A DNA stretch of 64,000 nucleotides from an uncultured Craurococcus sp. (GTDB lineage Bacteria > Pseudomonadota > Alphaproteobacteria > Acetobacterales > Acetobacteraceae). The notes below the pieces were generated by a model. The model ran no database searches and had not been told where the DNA came from. It saw only the letters and a list, made by a program, of their open reading frames with translations. Shown one piece after another: positions 35,921 through 47,519 of this stretch; the stretch's first letter is position 1; the number at the start of each line of letters is the position of its first letter. The stretch is taken from the NCBI GenBank assembly GCA_902805545.1, contig CADCTD010000093.1, forward strand, positions 62,001 to 126,000, written 5' to 3'. The translations under genes were made by a program, and so were the position numbers.

Positions 35921-36772
35921 ATGGCCAGCTCCCCCGACATGACGGCGACCGCAGAACCCGCGCCGCTCCACAAGCACCCCTACCACCTGGTCGATCCCTC
36001 GCCCTGGCCGCTGGCCGGCGCCTTCGCGGGCGGTGCCCTCGTCCTCGGCATCGTGTTGCTGTCGCATTACGGCATCCACTGGATGCTCTATCTCGGGGTC
36101 GCCAGCGTGCTGGCGACCATGTTCTTCTGGTGGCGCGACGTCATCCGCGAGTCCCGCACCCCGGGCATGCACACCCCGATCGTTCGCATCGGCCTGCGCT
36201 ACGGGATGATGCTGTTCATCGCCTCGGAGGTGATGTTCTTCGTTGCCTTCTTCTGGGCCTATTTCCACTACGCCCTCTATCCCCAGCATGTTTCCGGCGC
36301 GGTGGAGGCGATCTGGCCGCCCAAGGGCATCCTCACCTTCGACCCCTTCGGTCTGCCCTTCCTGAACACGATGATCCTGCTGCTTTCCGGCTGCACGGTC
36401 ACCTGGGCGCACCACGCCCTGCTCCACAACGACCGGAAGTCGCTGATCAACGGCCTCGCCCTCACCGTGGCGCTCGGCGTGTCGTTCACCTTCTTCCAGG
36501 TGGTCGAGTATGCCGAGGCGCCGTTCAAGTTCACCGGCGGGGTCTATCCCTCGACCTTCTTCCTGGCGACCGGCTTCCACGGCTTCCATGTGATGGTCGG
36601 CACCATCTTCCTGGCGGTCTGCCTGGTCCGCGCCATCAAGGGCCACTTCACTGCCCAGCGCCATTTCGGCTTCGAGGCGGCCGCCTGGTACTGGCATTTC
36701 GTGGACGTGGTCTGGCTCTTCCTCTTCGTGTGCATCTACTTCCTCGGCGCCGGCGAGATCGCCGCGCACTGA
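35921..36772 (+). CDS. ctaE: Cytochrome c oxidase subunit III
   Basis: 283 residues, seven membrane helices. Blocks KHPYHLVDPSPWPL, GMMLFIASEVMFFVAFFWAYFH, TGFHGFHVMVGTIFL and WYWHFVDVVWLFLF are those of subunit III. Start MASSPDM at 35921; another ATG in frame at 35864 lies nearer ctaG. Followed by a clear intrinsic terminator. Confidence 0.97.
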   Translation: MASSPDMTATAEPAPLHKHPYHLVDPSPWPLAGAFAGGALVLGIVLLSHYGIHWMLYLGVASVLATMFFWWRDVIRESRTPGMHTPIVRIGLRYGMMLFIASEVMFFVAFFWAYFHYALYPQHVSGAVEAIWPPKGILTFDPFGLPFLNTMILLLSGCTVTWAHHALLHNDRKSLINGLALTVALGVSFTFFQVVEYAEAPFKFTGGVYPSTFFLATGFHGFHVMVGTIFLAVCLVRAIKGHFTAQRHFGFEAAAWYWHFVDVVWLFLFVCIYFLGAGEIAAH

Positions 36773-36794
36773 GCCTCCGGGCTTCCCTCGGCCA

Positions 36795-36834
36795 GGGCCG
36801 TCGTCCGCAGGAGCGGCGGCGGCCCTTTCCTTTT
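36795..36834 (+). terminator. Intrinsic terminator after ctaE
   Basis: GGGCCGtCGtCCGC (36795-36808) pairs with GCGGcGgCGGCCC around AGGA, followed by TTTCCTTTT. It ends the oxidase transcript before surf1. Confidence 0.8.
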
Positions 36835-36868
36835 GCGGCGGGCCGGTCCGCCCCCATATCGGTGAGCG

Positions 36869-37552
36869 ATGCGCCGCCTCCTCCTCCCCATCCTCGCCAG
36901 CCTGCCGGTCCTGGCCGCGCTGATCGCCCTCGGCACCTGGCAGGTCCAGCGCCTGCACTGGAAGCTCGACATCCTCGACCGCATCGCGGCCGCGGAGGCC
37001 GGGCCGCCGCTGGCGCTGGCCGGCACTCCGCCGCCCTACACCAAGGTCGTCGCCACCGGGCGCTTCGACCATAAGCGGGAGGTGACGCTCGGCATCGAGC
37101 TGCGCGGCACCACCCTCGGCGCCCATCTGGTGACGCCGCTCATCCGCGAGGGCTCGCCGCCGCTGCTGGTCTTTCGCGGCTGGGTGCCGGTGGAGCGCAG
37201 CCGGGGCATCGACCGGCCGGAGGGCGAGGTCACTGTCACCGGCTATGTCCGCCAGGCCGATATCCGCGACTGGAACTCGCCGCGCGACGACGTGCCCGCC
37301 CGCCGCTTCTACGTCTTCGATCCGGGCGTGATCGGCGCCGCCCTCGGCCTGCCGCCGCCGGCGCCTTTCGGCCTCGTCGCCCTCGCCGCGCCGGGCACCA
37401 ACTCGGCAGCGCTCCCCGCCGCCGCCCGCAGCCTGCCGCGGCCCGACAACCCGCATCTCGGCTATGCCATCACCTGGTATGGCCTCGCCGCGGCCCTGGT
37501 CGGTGTGCTGGCCGCCTTCCTCTTCCGCCGCCGCAGGGAGCATGCCGCATGA
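36869..37552 (+). CDS. surf1: SURF1 family cytochrome oxidase assembly protein
   Basis: 227 residues, a membrane helix at each end (LLPILASLPVLAALIALGTWQVQRLHWK and GYAITWYGLAAALVGVLAAFLFRRRR) with a periplasmic middle. LGTWQVQRLHWK, GAHLVTPLIREG, FRGWVPVERSRG and NPHLGYAITWYGLA are typical. It helps insert haem A into subunit I. It overlaps the carboxypeptidase gene by 4 bases. Confidence 0.95.
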   Translation: MRRLLLPILASLPVLAALIALGTWQVQRLHWKLDILDRIAAAEAGPPLALAGTPPPYTKVVATGRFDHKREVTLGIELRGTTLGAHLVTPLIREGSPPLLVFRGWVPVERSRGIDRPEGEVTVTGYVRQADIRDWNSPRDDVPARRFYVFDPGVIGAALGLPPPAPFGLVALAAPGTNSAALPAAARSLPRPDNPHLGYAITWYGLAAALVGVLAAFLFRRRREHAA

Positions 37553-39033
37553 GCCGCGCCGCCTATGCCCGCCTCGCCACCCGCTTCGCCCGCCTCGCCA
37601 CCCTCGGCGAGGCGAGCGCCATGCTGCACTGGGATGCGAGCGCGATGATGCCCCCCGGCGGCGGCGCCGCCCGCGGCGAGCAGCTGGCGACCCTTGCCGG
37701 CCTCCGCCACGAGCTGCTGATCGCCCCCGAGGTCGCCGAGGATCTCGCCGCCGCCACGGCCGTGGAGGAATGGGAGGATGCCAACCTCGCCCTCATGCGC
37801 CGCGCCCATCGCCGCGCGACCGCCCTGCCGACCGAGTTGGTGGAAGCCACCGAGCGCGCCAACGCCGCCTGCGAGAAGGTTTGGCGCATCGCCAAGGCGC
37901 AATCCGATTTCCCCATGGTCCGGCCGTACCTGGAGGAGGTCGTCCGCCTCCAGCGCGAGACCGCCGCGGCCCTCTCGGCGGCGCTCGGCCTCTCTCCCTA
38001 TGACGCGCTGATGGACGGCTACCAGCCCGGCATCGGGGCGGCCGATGTCGAGCCCGTCTTCGCCGCCTACGAGGCCTTCCTCGCCGAGGCGCTGCCCCAG
38101 GCCGAGGCGCTGCAGGCCGCCCGCGGCACTCCCGAGCCGCTGCCCGGCCCCTTCCCGGTCGAGACCCAGCGCCGCCTCTGCCGCGACATCTCGGCCCGCC
38201 TCGGCCTCGACTATGCCCATGCGCGACTCGATGAGAGCCTGCACCCCTTCTGCGGCGGCACGCCGACCGACATCCGCATCACCACCTTCTACAGCGAGGC
38301 GGAGGTCGGGAAGGCGCTGATGGGCGTCATCCACGAGACCGGCCATGCCCTCTACGAGGCCGGCCTCCCCGCCGCCTGGGCCCGCCAGCCGGTCGGCGAG
38401 GCCGCCGGCATGGCCGCCCACGAGTCGCAGAGCCTGCTGATGGAGATGCAGGCCTGCCGGTCGGATGCCTTCCTCGCATTCCTCGGCCGCGAGCTGCACG
38501 CGGCCTTCGGCGGCGACCCGGCCCCCTACGCGACCGCCAACCTCGCCCGCCTCTGGCGCCACGTCTCCCGCGGCTTCATCCGGGTGGATGCGGATGAGCT
38601 GACCTACCCGGCCCATGTCATCCTCCGCTTCCGCCTCGAGCGCGCGCTGGTCGCGGGCGAGCTCGCCGTCGCCGACCTCCCCGGCGCCTGGGCCGATGGC
38701 TTCACCCGCCTGCTCGGCCTCGCCCCGCCCGATGACGCGCGCGGCTGCCTGCAGGACATCCATTGGCATGACGGCGCCTTCGGCTATTTCCCGAGCTATA
38801 CGCTCGGCGCCATGGCCGCCGCGCAGCTGATGGATGCTGCCCGCCGCAGCCTGCCCGGCCTCGACCAAGCGCTCGCCGAGGGCGAGATGGCCCCGCTGCT
38901 CGGCTGGCTGCGCACCCATGTCCACGGCCAGGGCTCCCGCCTCGGCTTCCAGGACCTGCTGCGGGCGGCGACCGGCAAGCCGCTCGACCCGGCGGATTTC
39001 ATGGCCCATCTCCGCCGCCGCTACCTGTCCTGA
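37549..39033 (+). CDS. Thermostable carboxypeptidase Taq-like, peptidase family M32
   Basis: 494 residues. The zinc motif GVIHETGHALYEAG (HExxH as HETGH) and the third ligand region AAHESQSLLMEMQ are in place, with DIRITTFY before them. Family enzymes are cytoplasmic dimeric metallocarboxypeptidases of broad specificity. Coupled to surf1 by ATGA, which appears to be chance operon membership. Confidence 0.95.
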   Translation: MSRAAYARLATRFARLATLGEASAMLHWDASAMMPPGGGAARGEQLATLAGLRHELLIAPEVAEDLAAATAVEEWEDANLALMRRAHRRATALPTELVEATERANAACEKVWRIAKAQSDFPMVRPYLEEVVRLQRETAAALSAALGLSPYDALMDGYQPGIGAADVEPVFAAYEAFLAEALPQAEALQAARGTPEPLPGPFPVETQRRLCRDISARLGLDYAHARLDESLHPFCGGTPTDIRITTFYSEAEVGKALMGVIHETGHALYEAGLPAAWARQPVGEAAGMAAHESQSLLMEMQACRSDAFLAFLGRELHAAFGGDPAPYATANLARLWRHVSRGFIRVDADELTYPAHVILRFRLERALVAGELAVADLPGAWADGFTRLLGLAPPDDARGCLQDIHWHDGAFGYFPSYTLGAMAAAQLMDAARRSLPGLDQALAEGEMAPLLGWLRTHVHGQGSRLGFQDLLRAATGKPLDPADFMAHLRRRYLS

Positions 39034-39053
39034 ATATCTAGCTTCCTAGCTAT
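39034..39053. promoter_or_regulatory. Likely MarR operator
   Basis: ATAnCTAGnnnnCTAGnTAT, a 20-base dyad directly after the M32 stop and 24 bp before the marR ATG. Such inverted repeats overlap promoters of self-regulated MarR genes. TAGCCT (39066-39071), 6 nt before the ATG, may be the -10. Confidence 0.55.
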
Positions 39054-39077
39054 CGCCGCCGGGGCTAGCCTTCCCGC

Positions 39078-39539
39078 ATGAGGGATGGCTCGACACTTGC
39101 CCATACCCAGTGGCGCCTCGGCATGAGCATCGCGCAGATCGCGCGGCGCTGGCGCGGCCGGCTGGACGCGCGCATCGCCGATTTCGGCCTCACCGAGGCG
39201 CGCTGGCTGGCGCTCCTGACCCTTTCCCGCTGCGGCGACGGAATCACGCAGAAGGAGCTCGCCAACCGGCTGCTCATCGAGGGTCCGACCCTGGTCCGCA
39301 CCCTCGACTGGCTGGAAGGGGAGGGGCTGGTCGAGCGCCGCAACTCCGCCCAGGACCGCCGCGCCAAGACGCTGCACCTGACGGAGCGTGCCCTGCCGCT
39401 GACCCAGCGCATCGAGGCGGCGGCGACGCTGGTCCGCGCCGAGATCCTGGCCGGCATCCCGGAGGAGGACCTCGCCGCCTGCCTCGCGGTGCTGGAGCGG
39501 GTGGCGACCGGCCTGGCTACGCCCCCGGCCGGCGGCTGA
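39078..39539 (+). CDS. MarR/SlyA-family transcriptional regulator
   Basis: 153 residues. Winged helix: LTEARWLALLTLSRCGDGITQKELANRLLIEGPTLVRTLDWLEGEGLVERRNSAQDRRAKTLHLTERA, with the wing DRRAK typical of SlyA-type proteins. It probably represses itself and neighbouring or distant efflux/stress genes on ligand binding. Its final 23 bases overlap the 3' end of the convergent SOUL pseudogene. Confidence 0.92.
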   Translation: MRDGSTLAHTQWRLGMSIAQIARRWRGRLDARIADFGLTEARWLALLTLSRCGDGITQKELANRLLIEGPTLVRTLDWLEGEGLVERRNSAQDRRAKTLHLTERALPLTQRIEAAATLVRAEILAGIPEEDLAACLAVLERVATGLATPPAGG

Positions 39540-40155
39540 CGCGCACCGCCGCCTCGTTCCGGCGCAGCGGCGGCAGGGTCCAGGGCGGGTCGTAGAACCA
39601 GTCGAAGGCCTCGCCCTCCGCCTGCCAGGGCCCGGCCGCCAGCGCCGCCAGCAGCCGCGCCCGCGCGGCCGTGGCCGCCTCGGCATTCGGCACCCCGGCA
39701 TAGCGCAGCACGGCAACCCGCTCGCCCGGGATGGTGGCGATGGTGACGCGCCCGTCCTCCGGCACCGGCGCGGCCTCCGCGCTTGCGATCGAGGCCGGGA
39801 GGAAGAAGCGGATCACCCATCCCCCCGGCGCCGAGGCCTGGCCGACCGGCGCGGTCATGGCGATGCGCTCGGGCGCCTGGGCAACGGGCGCCGTCATGGC
39901 GATCCGCGCCTGGCCCCGGTTGCCGCCGAAGATGTAGCGCGCCAGCCGCCGGAACCCCTCCTGCCGCGCCGCCTCCTCGCTCGCTGCGGCGACCAGCGTC
40001 TAGGCGGCCACGCGCGGCGCATAGTCGCGGATCTCGACCTCGCCGGACTGCTCCACCACGGTGAAGCGAGGCTCCTCCGTCCCCGACCTCACGCCGAAGA
40101 CCGAACAGGCCCCGAGCAGCAGGCCCGAGGCAGCCGACAGCACGCGTCCGAGCAT
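39517..40155 (-). pseudogene. SOUL-family haem-binding lipoprotein, split by one in-frame amber codon
   Basis: The frame runs from ATG 40155 (signal MLGRVLSAASGLLLGAC, lipobox LGAC) through EEPRFTVVEQSGEVEIRDYAPRVAA, then TAG at 40000-40002, and continues in the same frame TLVAAASEEAARQEGFRRLARYIFGGN to the normal SOUL end near 39517 (YAGVPNAEAATAARARLLAAL, FDWFYDPPWTLPPLRRNEAAV). Only one base (CAG to TAG) breaks it. SOUL proteins bind haem. Either a very recent pseudogene, suppression, or a sequencing error. Confidence 0.85.
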
Positions 40156-40207
40156 AGGAGGGACCCCCTTCATCGCCTGGATGACATAGGCAGCCCCGCC
40201 GCCATCG

Positions 40208-40867
40208 CTACTCCACCCGGAGCGCCGCCCCTGCCGCAAGCGGCGCCAACGGCAGCGCCGCTGCGACCAGCGCCCCGAGCAGCAGCAGGTAGGGCCGGGC
40301 CTCGAGCCCCGCCGCCGCCGCCTCGATCCCCGCCGCGCCGAAGATGACGGCCGGGATGGCGAGCGGCAGCACCAGCAGCGGCAGCAGCACCCCGCCGCGC
40401 CGCGCCCCGAGGGTCAGCGCCGCCCCCGCCGTCCCGAGCAGCGACAGGAAGGCCGTCGCCAGCCCGAGCGCCGCCATCGCCGCCGGCCAGGCCTCCGTCG
40501 CCAGGTTGAGCATGGCGCCGGCGACCGGCGTCGCCACCAGCAGCGGCAGCCCGGTCACCAGCCAGTGCGCAGCGGCCTTGGCCAGCGCGACGGCAGCCGC
40601 CCCCATTCCCGAGAGCAGCAGCTGGTCGAGCGTCCCATCCTCCGCATCCGCGCCGAAGAGCCGGTCGAGCGGCAGCAGCGCCGCCAGCAGCCCTGCCGCC
40701 AGCAGCGCGCCCGGCGCCAGCCGCGCCAGCGCCTCCGGCGCCGGGCCTATGCCGAAGGGAAACAGCGCCGCGACGAGGACGAAGAACATCACCGCCGCCA
40801 GCGAATCGGCCGGATGCCGCAGCGCCAGCCGCAGCTCCCGCCCGAGCAGCGCCCCGAACCCCCTCAA
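40208..40867 (-). CDS. ccmB: Haem exporter protein B
   Basis: 219 residues, about six membrane helices. FGALLGRELRLALRHPADSLAAVMFFVLVAALFPFGIGPAP and LFGADAEDGTLDQLL are the CcmB blocks. With CcmA it forms the ABC module of the System I cytochrome c maturation pathway. It overlaps ccmA by 4 bases. The ccmC gene that usually follows is not here; the broken SOUL gene is. Confidence 0.94.
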   Translation of the reverse strand: MRGFGALLGRELRLALRHPADSLAAVMFFVLVAALFPFGIGPAPEALARLAPGALLAAGLLAALLPLDRLFGADAEDGTLDQLLLSGMGAAAVALAKAAAHWLVTGLPLLVATPVAGAMLNLATEAWPAAMAALGLATAFLSLLGTAGAALTLGARRGGVLLPLLVLPLAIPAVIFGAAGIEAAAAGLEARPYLLLLGALVAAALPLAPLAAGAALRVE

Positions 40868-41454
40868 AGCCGGAGCTCCCGCGCGCCCGGCAGCGGCAAG
40901 GGCAGATGCGTCGCCGCCAGCACCATCCCACCCCCCGCCCGATGCCGCGCGAGCAACCCCCCGAGCCGCTCCACCGAGGCCGCATCCAGCCCGACCGTCG
41001 GCTCATCGAGCAGCCAGAGCGCCGCCGGGGCGAGCGCCAGCCGGGCCAGCGCCAGCCGCCTCTTCTGCCCGGAGGACAGCACCCGCGCCGGCAGCTCGGC
41101 GAGCGGCGCGAGGCCGAGCGCCGCGAGCGCCGCCCCCACATCGCCGCCCCAGAGCCTGGCGAAGAAGCCGAGATTCTCCCGCGCCGTCAGCGCCGGCTTC
41201 AGCGCATCGGCATGCGAGAGGTAGCGCAGCCGCCCCGCATGCGCCGTGCGGTCGGCGAAGGCATCCTCCCCCTGCCAGAGCAGCCGCCCCTCCGCCGGCG
41301 CGAGCAGCCCGGCCAGCAGCCGCAGCAGGGTCGATTTCCCGGCGCCGTTCTCGCCGATGAGCAGCACCGCCGCCCCTGGCTCCACCTTGAAGGAAAGCCC
41401 TGCGAAGACGACTCTTTCACCACGCCGGCAGGCCAGGTTTTCCGCGTGCAGCAT
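40864..41454 (-). CDS. ccmA: Haem exporter ATP-binding protein A
   Basis: 196 residues from ATG 41454 ([17 protein letters not shown]). Walker [18 protein letters not shown], signature [16 protein letters not shown], Walker [13 protein letters not shown]. It energises release of holo-CcmE from CcmC in cytochrome c biogenesis. Divergent from acnA. Confidence 0.95.
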   Translation of the reverse strand: MLHAENLACRRGERVVFAGLSFKVEPGAAVLLIGENGAGKSTLLRLLAGLLAPAEGRLLWQGEDAFADRTAHAGRLRYLSHADALKPALTARENLGFFARLWGGDVGAALAALGLAPLAELPARVLSSGQKRRLALARLALAPAALWLLDEPTVGLDAASVERLGGLLARHRAGGGMVLAATHLPLPLPGARELRL

Positions 41455-41540
41455 GGCCAGTTGCGAGTTCCTCTCATCTGGCCTTGACAACCGCGGGGGC
41501 CATGGACCAGCCAGCGGCAGCGTGGTTAAAACCGCCAGCC

Positions 41541-41565
41541 CCGCATCGCAGCATAGTCGATGCGG
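41541..41565 (+). promoter_or_regulatory. Perfect stem-loop in the acnA 5' leader
   Basis: CCGCATCG (41541-41548) pairs exactly with CGATGCGG (41558-41565) around a nine-base loop CAGCATAGT. It ends 25 bases before the acnA ATG. It could be a leader structure or an operator; the loop contains a possible -10 (CATAGT). Nature not settled. Confidence 0.4.
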
Positions 41566-41590
41566 TTTGAGGAAAAAGGGCCCCCGCACC

Positions 41591-44287
<2,697 letters not shown>

Positions 44288-44301
44288 AGCCCGGCCGCAA
44301 A

Positions 44302-44338
44302 GCCTTCATCCGGGCGCGAAGAGCGCCCGGATGAAGGC
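44302..44338. terminator. Bidirectional hairpin between acnA and the TetR gene
   Basis: A perfect 16-base inverted repeat (44302-44317 and 44323-44338) with a GAAGA loop begins 15 bp after the acnA stop and covers the last codons and stop of the convergent TetR gene. It is the strongest hairpin in the window. No T-run follows. Confidence 0.7.
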
Positions 44339-44932
44339 CCGGTAGAGCATCACCTGCTTCGGCAGGATGGCGGCATCCCGCAATGTCCTGGACAGGGTGA
44401 TGCCGCCATCCGTCAGCGCCGCGGCCATGTCCGCCAGATCCTGCAGGTCCACCTCGACCCGCGGCGGGTAGCGCATCGCTATCTCCAGCAGCCGGATGTG
44501 GAAGCGGCGGCGCCAGGCCAGCAGGGCCTCCTTGTTCATCTCCCGGACGTCGTGACTGAACAACTGCTCCTGGTAGCAGATGGAGGCGACCATGCAGCCG
44601 GGATGCACATCCGGCAGCTCTTCCAGCGTTTCCGCCAGGAATTTCAGGAAGACCAGGAAGCCGTGCAGCGGGTCGTCGTTCAAGGCATCGGCCCGCGCGA
44701 AGAGCTCGTCCAGCAGGCGCCGGTCGGTCTCGATGTAGCGGGCGAGCAGCGCCTTCGCCAACTCGTTCTTGTCCTTGAAATGATAGAAGAAGCCGCTCTT
44801 CGATAGGCCGGTCGCGGCGACCAGCTCCTCGATCGAGGTGGCGCCGAAGCCCTTCCGCAGAACCGAGCTCTCCGCCTCGTCCAGCAGGCGGTCGCGGGCC
44901 GAGACCTTCCGTTGAGCCGTCCGTTCCAGCAT
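44306..44932 (-). CDS. TetR/AcrR-family transcriptional regulator
   Basis: 208 residues. HTH: SARDRLLDEAESSVLRKGFGATSIEELVAATGLSKSGFFYHFKDKNELAKALL. The C-terminal part (HPGCMVASICYQEQLFSHDVREMNKEAL) resembles TetR_C domains that sense small aromatic or fatty ligands. It diverges from the TTC38-like gene at 45130, its probable target. Its 3' end encodes one arm of the hairpin shared with acnA. Confidence 0.92.
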   Translation of the reverse strand: MLERTAQRKVSARDRLLDEAESSVLRKGFGATSIEELVAATGLSKSGFFYHFKDKNELAKALLARYIETDRRLLDELFARADALNDDPLHGFLVFLKFLAETLEELPDVHPGCMVASICYQEQLFSHDVREMNKEALLAWRRRFHIRLLEIAMRYPPRVEVDLQDLADMAAALTDGGITLSRTLRDAAILPKQVMLYRAFIRALFAPG

Positions 44933-45129
44933 GGCCGCCCCCTGTACCGAAGGTGCAGTCTCGTGTGCCGACCATGTCAGAACTGTCGCGGCACAAACCT
45001 AATCCCTTGACACCATTACCAATGCCGTACCGCCATGAATGCACCATGCGTCGGCTATCGGCAGCGGCGCCGATGCGCGATCCATCCGCCATCCCGGCCG
45101 TCCATTGGCCGGGCAAGGAGAGAGATGCG
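44933..45129. promoter_or_regulatory. Divergent control region, TetR/TTC38-like genes
   Basis: 197 bp without a gene. TTGACA occurs at about 45008-45013 in an AT-richer patch (CCTAATCCCTTGACACCATTACC), a -35 candidate for the TTC38-like gene, though no good -10 follows at 17 bp. AAGGAG (45115-45120) is the ribosome site for that gene. I found no clear TetR dyad. Confidence 0.4.
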
Positions 45130-46467
45130 ATGACCACGGACAGCCTCGGCAACCCCGTCAGCTACCGCGACCAGGCCGCGATCGCGGGCCTGGAGGCCAC
45201 GGTCGTGAAGCTGCATGGCTATCAGGCCGACCCGATCGCCGATATCGATGCGGTCCTGGCCGAGCATCCCGATTTCGCCATGGCCCATGCCTTCCGCGCC
45301 GGGGCGCTCGCCACCGCCGCCGACCGCGCCTTCGAGCCCGAACTGCTGCGCTCCCTGGCCGCCGCGGAGGCCCTGGCACCCCAGGCCAACGAGCGGGAGC
45401 GCGGCCATATCGCCGCCGCCCGGGCCTGGGCGAGGGGCGACATCACCGGCGCCACCGAGCTCTGGGGCCGCACCGCGATGGAGCATCCGCGCGACCTCCT
45501 GGCGGTCCAGCTCGGGCAGATCGGTGATTTCATGCTTGGCTATTCGCATATGCTGCGGGACCGGGTCGCCCGGGTGCTGCCGCACTGGCACCGGGGCATG
45601 CCGGGCCATGGCTTCATTCTCGGCATGCACGCCTTCGGCCTCGAGGAATGCGGCGACTATGCCCGCGCCGAGGCCAGCGGGCGGGAGGCGGTGGCCCTCA
45701 ACCCGCGGGATGGCTGGGCGGTGCATGCCGTCGCCCATGTGCTCGAGATGGAGGGCCGGACCGGGGAGGGCATCGCCTGGCTCGGCGATACGGCCGGGAG
45801 CTGGGCGCCCGGCAACATGTTCGCCTTCCACAACTGGTGGCATCTCGGCCTGTTCCACCTGGACCGGGGCGAGATCGCCGAGGTGCTCCGGCTCTTCGAC
45901 GAGGGCGTGGCGGGCGGCGGCTTCGGCCAGGCGCTGGAGCTGGTGGATGGCGCCGCCATGCTCTGGCGGCTGCATGTGCTTGGGCATGACGTGGGTGGCC
46001 GCTGGTCCCGCGTGATGCCCGGCTGGGCGGCACGGATCGAGGACCGTGTCTTCGCCTTCAACGACCTGCACGCAATGATGGCCTTCATCGGCACCGACGA
46101 CCAGGCGGCCCAGCGCGCCCTGCTCGCCAGCCTGACACGTGCCGCCGAAGGGGAGGGGACCGATGCCATGATGGCGCGAGAGGTGGGATTGCCCGCCTGC
46201 CGCGGCTTCGCCGCCTTCGGCCGCGGCGACTATGCGGCCGCGATCACGGAGCTGCTGCCGCTGCGGGGCAAGGCCAACCGCTTCGGCGGCAGCCATGCCC
46301 AACGCGACGTGCTGTCCTGGACCCTGGTGGAGGCCGCCATCCGCCTCGGCGACCGGCCACTCGCCGAGGGGCTGCTGGCCGAAAGGCTGGCTGCCAAGCC
46401 CGAGAGCCCGGTCAATCTCGGCTGGGCTCGCCGCTCAGCAGCGCTGGCCGAACGCCACGCCGCATGA
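45130..46467 (+). CDS. TTC38-like tetratricopeptide repeat protein
   Basis: 445 residues. Helical repeats throughout, with HAFRAGALATAA, the conserved WAVHAVAHVLEMEGRTGEGIAWL and FAFHNWWHLGLFHLDRGE, the hallmark of the TTC38 (tetratricopeptide repeat protein 38) family. Function is unknown in bacteria and in animals; the invariant His/Trp cluster HNWWH suggests an active or binding site. No signal peptide, so cytoplasmic. Probably under the divergent TetR regulator. Confidence 0.85.
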   Translation: MTTDSLGNPVSYRDQAAIAGLEATVVKLHGYQADPIADIDAVLAEHPDFAMAHAFRAGALATAADRAFEPELLRSLAAAEALAPQANERERGHIAAARAWARGDITGATELWGRTAMEHPRDLLAVQLGQIGDFMLGYSHMLRDRVARVLPHWHRGMPGHGFILGMHAFGLEECGDYARAEASGREAVALNPRDGWAVHAVAHVLEMEGRTGEGIAWLGDTAGSWAPGNMFAFHNWWHLGLFHLDRGEIAEVLRLFDEGVAGGGFGQALELVDGAAMLWRLHVLGHDVGGRWSRVMPGWAARIEDRVFAFNDLHAMMAFIGTDDQAAQRALLASLTRAAEGEGTDAMMAREVGLPACRGFAAFGRGDYAAAITELLPLRGKANRFGGSHAQRDVLSWTLVEAAIRLGDRPLAEGLLAERLAAKPESPVNLGWARRSAALAERHAA

Positions 46468-46819
46468 GGCAGTAACCGGCCGGCAGGGTTGCCCGATCGG
46501 GGATACTGGCCCGATCGGCTACCTGCCGGGGCGGATGCCATGCGCCGAGACAAGCGGGAACCATGCCGGAGCAGCGCACTCGCTTCAGGCCCGCGGCTTG
46601 GGGCGAGCTGCTCCAGCCTGCTCCTTGCGGCCCGCCGAAGAATCACCAAACCCGCGCGCCGCACAGGGCTTGCCCCCGCCGGCAGCCTGTTCGACGCACC
46701 GGCGCTCGCCCGGATCGGGCCCGACACGCTGGTTGGGCGCAGCGACCGTGTGCGCGACGCGCCAGCGCGTGCTGGCCGACAACCCCGTCCGGCTCTACGA
46801 CGTCCCGCGTCGCTGCACG
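46468..46819 (+). pseudogene. Gap with hairpin and decayed amidohydrolase C-terminus
   Basis: 46480-46529 is an imperfect long inverted repeat (CCGGCAGG...CCTGCCGG with two GCCCGATCGG inside), possibly the terminator of the TTC38-like gene. From about 46680, ALARIGPDTLV reads in one frame and RQRVLADNPVRLYDVP in another; together they match the end of amidohydrolase-2 enzymes (ARIGPDxxxxGSD...ILxxNPxRLY). The frame is broken and the rest of the gene absent, so it is a relic. Nothing else seen. Confidence 0.5.
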
Positions 46820-46843
46820 AAAAAAGGGGGCCTTCCGGCCCCC
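46820..46843 (-). terminator. Intrinsic terminator of the rpsF-rpsR-rplI operon
   Basis: On the minus strand GGGGGCC-GGAA-GGCCCCC is followed by TTTTTT (46825-46820). It lies about 105 bp beyond the rplI stop and is the clearest Rho-independent terminator in the window. Confidence 0.9.
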
Positions 46844-46948
46844 TCTTAGTTTCCACCTTCTGCGGCCTCACCGCGGAAGGACGCCGAAGCGTGGACCGCA
46901 GGAGCTCCGTCTGGGCCCCCGCGATGCCGCGCAGCGGTGCCGTGGGAG

Positions 46949-47503
46949 TTACCGGTCGTCCATCGCCGCGCCGATCTCGGCGCGCAGCTCGTCCTCGAGG
47001 CTCGGCTCCTCCTCGCGGACGATCTCCTCGCCACGGGCCTGGCGCTCGGCCTCCTCCTGGCTGCGGGCGACGTTGACTGTCACCTGGATATGCACCTCCG
47101 GGTGCAGCTCGACGCGCACCTGGGTGAGGCCGAGCGTCTTGATCGGCTGCTCGAGCAGCACCTGGCTGCGCGAGACGGTCAGCCCGCCCTCCTTGCAGAG
47201 ATCGGCGATGTCGCGCGCCGAGACGCTGCCATAGAGGCCGCCGCTCTCGCCCGCCTGACGGATGATGGTGACGGTGAGGCCCGCCACGCGCTCGGCAACG
47301 CGCTCGGCCTCCTCGCGCCGCTTCAGGTTCTGCGCCTCGAGCTGGGCGCGCTGCTGCTCGAACTTCTCGAGATTCGCCTTGTTGGCGCGGATCGCCTTGC
47401 CGAGGGGAAGGAGGAAGTTGCGGGCGTAGCCCGGCTTCACCTTCACCACCTCGCCCATCTGGCCGAGCTTCTCGACGCGCTGCATCAGGATGATGTCGAT
47501 CAT
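46949..47503 (-). CDS. rplI: 50S ribosomal protein L9
   Basis: 184 residues. [41 protein letters not shown] is the canonical N-domain, followed by the long connecting helix ([24 protein letters not shown]) and the C-domain with [16 protein letters not shown]-terminal acidic tail ([14 protein letters not shown]) extends it beyond the E. coli length of 149, common in alphaproteobacteria. Last gene of the S6 operon. Confidence 0.97.
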   Translation of the reverse strand: MIDIILMQRVEKLGQMGEVVKVKPGYARNFLLPLGKAIRANKANLEKFEQQRAQLEAQNLKRREEAERVAERVAGLTVTIIRQAGESGGLYGSVSARDIADLCKEGGLTVSRSQVLLEQPIKTLGLTQVRVELHPEVHIQVTVNVARSQEEAERQARGEEIVREEEPSLEDELRAEIGAAMDDR

Positions 47504-47519
47504 GGGTTAAACTCTCTCG

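Noticed and set aside
41549-41557. A true iron-responsive element in the acnA leader
   Set aside because: The loop is nine bases and lacks CAGUGN and the bulged C; kept only as an unspecific stem-loop.
46468-46948. A tRNA or small RNA gene in the gap before rplI
   Set aside because: No T-psi-C loop (GTTCRA) or cloverleaf could be formed; the region is explained by a hairpin, an amidohydrolase relic and the rplI terminator.
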